Source: Acinetobacter johnsonii CIP 64.6 (GTDB lineage: Bacteria > Pseudomonadota > Gammaproteobacteria > Pseudomonadales > Moraxellaceae). Taken from it: 21,000 bases of DNA. The translations under genes were made by a program, and so were the position numbers. The DNA is taken from the NCBI RefSeq assembly GCF_000368045.1, contig NZ_KB849236.1, positions 1-21,000 on the forward strand, written 5' to 3'. Positions within the stretch are counted from its first letter, which is position 1, and every line of letters starts with the position of its first letter. Shown here piece after piece: positions 16,723-21,000 of this stretch. The notes beneath the pieces were generated by a model. It was given only the letters and a program-made list of their open reading frames with translations. It was not told the origin of the DNA and ran no database searches.

Positions 16723-17580
16723 ATGTTGAATGAAGCTGTGCCAAGTGAACCGTCTATGCAATCGAATACTGAAATAAAAACAACATCAATAAAAGGTGTC
16801 TCTAAGCTTTTTCTGTATGGCAAAAAGCTGGCTTCAGGGCTTGGCGCCGTGTCCGAAGGGTTTTATTTGGTCTATAGACATGGCTTGTATAAAGACATTA
16901 ACAATCCACAAAATACCCGTTACGTGCAGTATTTTTGTCGTCGACTGTGCAAGGTTTTTAACATTGATGTTCATGTCCACGGGGATATTCCACGTAAGCC
17001 TGCACTTTGGGTCAGCAATCATATTTCATGGTTAGATGTAGCGGTTTTAGGCTCAGGCGCACGAGTTTTCTTTTTGGCCAAGGCTGAAATTGAAAAATGG
17101 CCTGTGTTTGGCAAGCTGGCAAAAAGTGGTGGAACTTTGTTTATTCAACGTGGTTCAGGCGATTCCATCAAAATTCGAGAGCAAATTACAGCATTTTTAA
17201 AACAAGATATTCCTGTGTTGTTTTTCCCGGAAGCGACCACGACCGATGGTTCTAAAGTGAAAAAGGTTCATGGACGTATATTAGGTGCTGCGATTGAGGC
17301 CCAGCGTGATGTGCAAATTTGTTTGATTTGCTATGTGAATCAACAGGGTGGACTTGATCAAGTCTCTCCGTTTATCGGTAACATTAGTTTTGCCGAGCAT
17401 GTTAAAAAAGTACTAGAAATGCCACAAGTCACGGCACATTTAGTTGCGCTCCCAGCCATTTGTACCGCAGGACATACAGTTGAAAGTTTAACGGCACTGG
17501 TCCAACAAAAAATGGTGCAAGGTTTGGCTGATTTACATCAGAAAGTTTTGAAGTCCCAACCCAACATGCAACAAGCTTGA
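16723..17580 (+). CDS. 1-acyl-sn-glycerol-3-phosphate acyltransferase family protein (PlsC-type)
   Basis: 285 residues. Lysophospholipid acyltransferases move an acyl chain onto lysophosphatidate or a related acceptor at the inner membrane. The catalytic HX4D motif is NHISWLDV (H100, D105). The second block is FFLAKAEIEKWPVFGKLAKSGGTLFIQRG (112-143, key RG at the end). The third block reads FFPEATTTDGSKV (167-179), with A in place of the usual G of FPEGT. This variant and the long N-terminus suggest a subfamily other than housekeeping PlsC, perhaps acting on a special lipid; that is inference. The start at 16723 has a poor SD; the ATG at 16756 is an alternative. The following PLD-like gene is convergent. 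Confidence 0.88.
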   Translation: MLNEAVPSEPSMQSNTEIKTTSIKGVSKLFLYGKKLASGLGAVSEGFYLVYRHGLYKDINNPQNTRYVQYFCRRLCKVFNIDVHVHGDIPRKPALWVSNHISWLDVAVLGSGARVFFLAKAEIEKWPVFGKLAKSGGTLFIQRGSGDSIKIREQITAFLKQDIPVLFFPEATTTDGSKVKKVHGRILGAAIEAQRDVQICLICYVNQQGGLDQVSPFIGNISFAEHVKKVLEMPQVTAHLVALPAICTAGHTVESLTALVQQKMVQGLADLHQKVLKSQPNMQQA

Positions 17581-17601
17581 AGGCTTACATAAAGCCTTCA
17601 A
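17577..17601. repeat. perfect hairpin spanning both convergent stop codons
   Basis: TTGAAGGCTT (17577-17586) and AAGCCTTCAA (17592-17601) form a 10-bp stem with a 5-base loop. It contains the TGA of the acyltransferase gene and overlaps the stop of the PLD-like gene. No long T-run follows on either side, so it is at best a weak intrinsic terminator. Confidence 0.65.
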
Positions 17602-19219
17602 TCGGTAGCCAAGAGACGACTTTGAGACCAGTACGTTTGAACCAATTCATTTTTGGTTCAGTGGTATAGGTTTTGGTAGAACCATCTGCTTGTTTGATTT
17701 GCCAGTTAATGTTTTTGTTTGCATCTAGGACCAGTTTATAGGCATATTTACTGAGGTTTTGGTCCATGGTGTAGTGTACTGCTTTGGCTAGCGGTGGACT
17801 GTTCAGTAAAACCCCAATTTCTGTATTTAAGTTGGCAGAGCGGGGATCAAAATTAAATGAACCAATAAAAACCTGTTTCTCATCAATGGCCATGAGTTTG
17901 GCATGCAGACTCGAGCGGCTTAATCCTTTGATGCTGACTTTGGCTTTTTTCGAAATTTCTTCATTGTTTTCGTTTAGGGCTTCGGCCGCAGGCGTGGCTA
18001 AAAACTCATAGAGTTGAACACCACTTTCCAGCAAGTCTTCACGATATTTTCCATAGAAGGCATGGACCAACGGCACATCATTGGCTTTAAATGAGTTGGT
18101 CAGTACGCGAACTTGAATGTCACTTTGAGCGAGGTTTGTCAGATGTTTTTTGCCTTTACGTTCAGGCACAAAATAGGCCGAAATAATGTCGATGCTTTCC
18201 ATTGGCTTTTCTAAATGGGTTTGCAACTGGAAGTTTAAATGTTCTTCTTTTTTCGCACGAGACTTGGTTTTGCTTGGCGAGTCTTTCACCACTTCGGCTT
18301 TGACCCAATCGAACTGGATACTATCATTTAGCCAGTGTTCAAAGGCCTGCGAACGATTGGCTAGATCGAGATAATTTTGTACGGTCACTTCCTGATAGTG
18401 CTGCTCTAACTGGGTTTTTAAACCTTCATAACGCAAGCTGTAATGGTTAGCGTTGACAATTTGACGCACTGGAAAGGCATAGTCGTCATTCCAGTATTCA
18501 TCGAAGGAATGCACAATTTCATCTGAGGCAGAGCCGACCAACATCACATCAACATCAGAAAATTGATAACTGTCGCTGACGTTATAATATTGATTGCTCA
18601 TGTTACGCCCACCAATCAACGAAATTTGATTATCGGCAATGAAGCTTTTGTTGTGCATACGACGGTTGATGCGTTTTAGATTTAAGACCATATCCATCGC
18701 ACGATAGTGACGGAAGCGGTAGGGGTTATACAGTTTGATATCAATATTGGCGTGTTGATCGAGCGCCAAATAAATGCCTTCCATTTTCTTGGCATTGTTA
18801 TCATCGATTAGTAATCGAACCTTCACCCCGCGATCAGCGGCTTTCAAAATAGAATAAAGCGCTAAAGAACCAATACGATCGTTGTCCCAAATATAGTATT
18901 GTAGATCTAAGGTCTTTTCTGCCTTATCAATAAGATGGATACGCGCGGCCAATGCTTCGAGTGGATTATAGAGAACATGGAAACCTGTAAGGCCTGGATT
19001 TTGTTCACGTAAAGGCAGTACGATTTTGCCTAAACTGGTTTGATCGGTTGGCAAATCAAAGGCATAGACGGGCGTCTGTGGGATTTGTTTGGGTAAGGTG
19101 TTACATGCTGGGACAGTCAAAACCATACAGCTCAGCAACAACAGTTTAGCACCTTGCTGAGTCGAAGATGAGCGGAATAAAGTTTGTTTCGCTAAGCCGT
19201 GAGGTTTTTCCATCGTCAT
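17585..19219 (-). CDS. phospholipase D-like lipoprotein, ClsC-type cardiolipin synthase or phospholipase D
   Basis: 544 residues. Two HKD motifs mark the PLD superfamily: HNKSFIADNQISLIGGRN (H189, K191, D196) and HAKLMAIDEKQVFIGSFNFD (H439, K441, D446). The N-terminus has a basic stretch, a hydrophobic core and VPAC (C39), a plausible lipobox, so anchoring to an envelope membrane is likely. The overall layout resembles ClsC (YmdC) of E. coli, which makes cardiolipin from phosphatidylglycerol and phosphatidylethanolamine, but Acinetobacter also has phospholipases D of this type; the two cannot be told apart by sequence alone. A charged insert (about 315-335) breaks the second half. Start at ATG 19219; the ATG two codons later is equally possible. 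Divergent from the phosphoesterase gene. Confidence 0.9.
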   Translation of the reverse strand: MTMEKPHGLAKQTLFRSSSTQQGAKLLLLSCMVLTVPACNTLPKQIPQTPVYAFDLPTDQTSLGKIVLPLREQNPGLTGFHVLYNPLEALAARIHLIDKAEKTLDLQYYIWDNDRIGSLALYSILKAADRGVKVRLLIDDNNAKKMEGIYLALDQHANIDIKLYNPYRFRHYRAMDMVLNLKRINRRMHNKSFIADNQISLIGGRNMSNQYYNVSDSYQFSDVDVMLVGSASDEIVHSFDEYWNDDYAFPVRQIVNANHYSLRYEGLKTQLEQHYQEVTVQNYLDLANRSQAFEHWLNDSIQFDWVKAEVVKDSPSKTKSRAKKEEHLNFQLQTHLEKPMESIDIISAYFVPERKGKKHLTNLAQSDIQVRVLTNSFKANDVPLVHAFYGKYREDLLESGVQLYEFLATPAAEALNENNEEISKKAKVSIKGLSRSSLHAKLMAIDEKQVFIGSFNFDPRSANLNTEIGVLLNSPPLAKAVHYTMDQNLSKYAYKLVLDANKNINWQIKQADGSTKTYTTEPKMNWFKRTGLKVVSWLPIEGFM

Positions 19220-19314
19220 AAAGTCTATAAATTTGGTTTGAGTATAATTCTGAGCTGTGAAAAGATAAACAGAAGATTATGTGTTCTTGATGAACAATTT
19301 GTGAGTAAAAGTCT

Positions 19315-20325
19315 ATGATGAATATACACTCCGTCGTGTTCTATTTTTATATTGCGATGGCCTTGCTTGCGGGGTGGGCGGTGTATCAGGCATGGATCAG
19401 TCAAACCAATACGGAGACTATTCATCCGTTTAAAGCCTTTGTGCATTTGTTGGCTTTTTATCTCTCTTATTTACTCATTCCTTTGTTTTTCTTTAGCTTG
19501 TATGCTGGTTTTCAGGGCTATTATTCATGGCATGAAGCTATTTTTGTGTTTTTGGTCAGTGGTGTGCTGTGTTATGCACGTTTCATTGAACCGCATTTTG
19601 TACATGTCAAAACCACTCAATATCAAATCCAAGAAGATTATAAATTACTCAAACCCGTCCGTATTGCGTTAATTGCCGATTTACATATCGGTCTATTTTC
19701 AGGGCATGAGCGACAACTGAAAACCATCGTCAAACGACTGAATGAACAAAAACCTGATTTGGTGGTGGTTGCAGGGGACTGGACTTATGAACCTGAAAAT
19801 ACATTGGCAGAAGAATTAGAGGTGTTGCAAGAAATTAATGCCCCAGTCTATTCGGTCAATGGTAATCATGATGAGCAATATCCTGGTCCGCCGATTCAAA
19901 ATTTGTTAAGACATGCTTTGAAGGTGAATAATGTGATTGATATTGAAGGTCAGATTGTGGAATTTGAAGAGTTTCGTCTGATTGGAGTCGGGGATTTGTG
20001 GGCAGGCAAGGCAGATATGCGTTTTATGCCGCATTTACCGCAGGACAAACCGTGGGTCATCCTATCGCACAACCCAGATACGGTCGATATGGTACCCGCT
20101 TTACCCAGCCGTCCTTTAATGCTTTCAGGTCATACGCATGGTGGTCAGGTTGAGCTGCCATGGCTTACAGATTATGTGATGAAGAAGGTGTCTATATTAG
20201 GACACAAAAAAGGCTTGTACCGACATGAACATGCCGATGTGTTTGTCACGGTTGGAACAGGCATGGTGGGTGTGCCGTTTCGTTTTCGTGTACCACCGAC
20301 CATCGATATTATTGAACTAATTTAA
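19315..20325 (+). CDS. membrane-anchored calcineurin-like metallophosphoesterase (YkuE/YaeI-like)
   Basis: 336 residues. Residues 1-95 hold three hydrophobic helices (about 6-27, 42-64, 74-90), so the enzyme is anchored in the inner membrane. The catalytic domain follows, with all metal ligands: DLHIG (D122, H124), GDW (D155), GNHDE (N184, H185), SHNPD (H252) and SGHTHGGQ (H273, H275). YaeI-type members hydrolyse phosphodiesters, and related LpxH/LpxG enzymes cleave UDP-diacylglucosamine; the substrate here is unknown. The metal-site signature is complete, so it should be active. It shares a roughly 95-base divergent promoter region with the PLD-like gene, suggesting joint control of two lipid- or phosphate-related enzymes. 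The next gene is convergent with a 7-base gap. Confidence 0.9.
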   Translation: MMNIHSVVFYFYIAMALLAGWAVYQAWISQTNTETIHPFKAFVHLLAFYLSYLLIPLFFFSLYAGFQGYYSWHEAIFVFLVSGVLCYARFIEPHFVHVKTTQYQIQEDYKLLKPVRIALIADLHIGLFSGHERQLKTIVKRLNEQKPDLVVVAGDWTYEPENTLAEELEVLQEINAPVYSVNGNHDEQYPGPPIQNLLRHALKVNNVIDIEGQIVEFEEFRLIGVGDLWAGKADMRFMPHLPQDKPWVILSHNPDTVDMVPALPSRPLMLSGHTHGGQVELPWLTDYVMKKVSILGHKKGLYRHEHADVFVTVGTGMVGVPFRFRVPPTIDIIELI

Positions 20326-20332
20326 GTTGGGT

Positions 20333-20755
20333 TTAGAACCAATAAAAAATAAAGCTTAAAACCAAAATGACCACAGCCAAGACGATCCAAAGGTTGTGGT
20401 TTTTTGTATGAAGCGCTTGTAGGTCTTGTATTGCATCGAGGTTATTCACTGCTGTGCTATGCGGGCTTTGTGGCTGTTGTTGTGTAAAGCTCCGTCCTTC
20501 AGACACAAGGGAGCTGTGGTGTCTTAATTCAGCGGTTGATATGCGTTGCTGTTGATGTCGTTTATGGCGATACATGCTTTTTAGCGCAGCATCATGCCGC
20601 TTCGTGAGTTCAGTCACGATCTCTTGTGCATCATCGTATTGAAAAGCGGTATGTGTGGCGATGTATTGAATGGCTTGAATAATTTTATTTTCTTCAACTA
20701 ATACGATGACATCAAGGAGTTGTTCATTGGTGAGTTGTTGTATTTTTTCATCCAT
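20333..20755 (-). CDS. uncharacterised small tail-anchored protein
   Basis: 140 residues. The N-terminal 50-60 residues are helical (MDEKIQQLTNEQLLDVIVL, then HTAFQYDDAQEIVTELTKRH). The middle is polar and rich in Q, H and S. Residues 121-139 (LWIVLAVVILVLSFIFYW) form a single C-terminal membrane helix. There is no signal peptide, so the bulk should stay in the cytoplasm. AGGA lies 7 bases before the ATG. I recognise no family with confidence; the N-terminal helices recall ribosomal-L7/L12-C-terminal-like or UBA-like small domains, but that is weak. Confidence 0.75.
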   Translation of the reverse strand: MDEKIQQLTNEQLLDVIVLVEENKIIQAIQYIATHTAFQYDDAQEIVTELTKRHDAALKSMYRHKRHQQQRISTAELRHHSSLVSEGRSFTQQQPQSPHSTAVNNLDAIQDLQALHTKNHNLWIVLAVVILVLSFIFYWF

Positions 20756-20850
20756 TTTTCGGTCCTATTCATCTGTATCTCTCTCTATTTTTGAAGTAAA
20801 ACGACAGATTTTAAATATGGTTTTTGTAGCGTTTGTGAACGCATTGGTAT

Positions 20851-20881
20851 AAAAAAAACCAGCATCATTGTGCTGGTTTTT
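20851..20881. terminator. bidirectional intrinsic terminator
   Basis: AAAACCAGCA pairs with TGCTGGTTTT around TCATTG, with eight A on the left and a T-run on the right. It does not follow any complete gene here. It directly follows a stop codon read on the - strand, so it probably belongs to the gene cut by the insertion sequence. Confidence 0.85.
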
Positions 20882-20905
20882 AGGCATCAAATTCAGGGTT
20901 AAATT
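20880..20905 (-). pseudogene. possible 3' remnant of a gene cut by the IS
   Basis: On the - strand the frame closing at TAA (20882-20880) reads ...FNPEFDA-stop, and the terminator follows at once. Only seven or eight codons remain before the IS end at 20906, so the identity of the gene is unknown. It could also be the true 3' end of an intact gene in which the IS supplied the last codons. Confidence 0.3.
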
Positions 20906-21000
20906 TGAACCGTACCGGGTTTGTCGGAGAGTCAATATTCTGAGAGACTATCCCGATGACAAAATTAAAATATACCCCTGAAATCAGAGAAAGATCGGTT
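20906..21000 (+). mobile_element. IS3-family insertion sequence, left end (continues beyond window)
   Basis: The sequence TGAACCGTACCGGG followed by TTTGTCGGAGA at 20906-20930 matches the IS3-family (IS51/IS3-group) terminal inverted repeat type TGAACCGCCCCGGG. About 50 bases inside, a transposase orfA begins. The right end and the target duplication lie outside the window. Confidence 0.85.
20956..21000 (+). CDS. IS3-family transposase OrfA, 5' end only
   Basis: Fifteen codons: MTKLKYTPEIRERSV, then the window ends. The run 'YTPEIRERSV' is the start of the helix-turn-helix of IS3-family OrfA proteins (typical: KRYTPEIRERAV). OrfA binds the inverted repeats and is joined to the OrfB integrase by programmed frameshifting in this family. 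Start at ATG 20956, 50 bases inside the left repeat. Confidence 0.85.
   Translation, partial: MTKLKYTPEIRERSV

Overview
The window looks like a chromosomal piece of an Acinetobacter-type gammaproteobacterium (Moraxellaceae). Base composition is AT-leaning. The gene neighbourhoods rplM-rpsI, sspA-sspB and pdxA-rsmA-apaH are typical of gammaproteobacteria. The small exported and membrane proteins have the style I associate with Acinetobacter. This is recognition from memory; I cannot name a species.

Region 1 (1-3300) is the distal half of an rRNA operon on the + strand: an intact 23S gene framed by a long RNase III-type processing stem, a spacer without tRNA, 5S rRNA and a strong terminator. 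Region 2 (3410-5801, - strand) is a four-gene operon: Roadblock/LC7 protein, a 321-residue protein of unknown family, a small MglA/CvnD-like GTPase, and a second Roadblock/LC7 protein. A near-consensus promoter precedes it and a hairpin follows its first gene. It resembles a Streptomyces 'conservon' without the sensor kinase, and is the best candidate here for a poorly described system.

Region 3 (6196-9475) holds sspA-sspB plus a tail-anchored protein of unknown function, then a small exported cysteine-containing protein on the + strand, then rplM-rpsI with a leader hairpin. The + strand gene and a bidirectional terminator break the classical rplM-rpsI-sspA-sspB order. Region 4 (9967-12630, + strand) is a pdxA-rsmA-apaH housekeeping operon lacking apaG. 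Region 5 (12676-13849) has two closely similar DUF2147 periplasmic proteins in tandem, separated by a repeat-rich spacer.

Region 6 (13937-16572, - strand) is a probable transcription unit: an unannotated-size 42-residue membrane protein, hflX, and a cidA/lrgA-cidB/lrgB-like pair. Region 7 (16723-20755) has envelope or phospholipid genes: a PlsC-type acyltransferase, convergent with a phospholipase D/cardiolipin-synthase-like lipoprotein, a divergent membrane-anchored metallophosphoesterase, and a second small tail-anchored protein. The window ends inside an IS3-family insertion sequence. Its left inverted repeat starts near 20906 and appears to have landed in or at the 3' end of a - strand gene whose terminator survives at 20851-20881.
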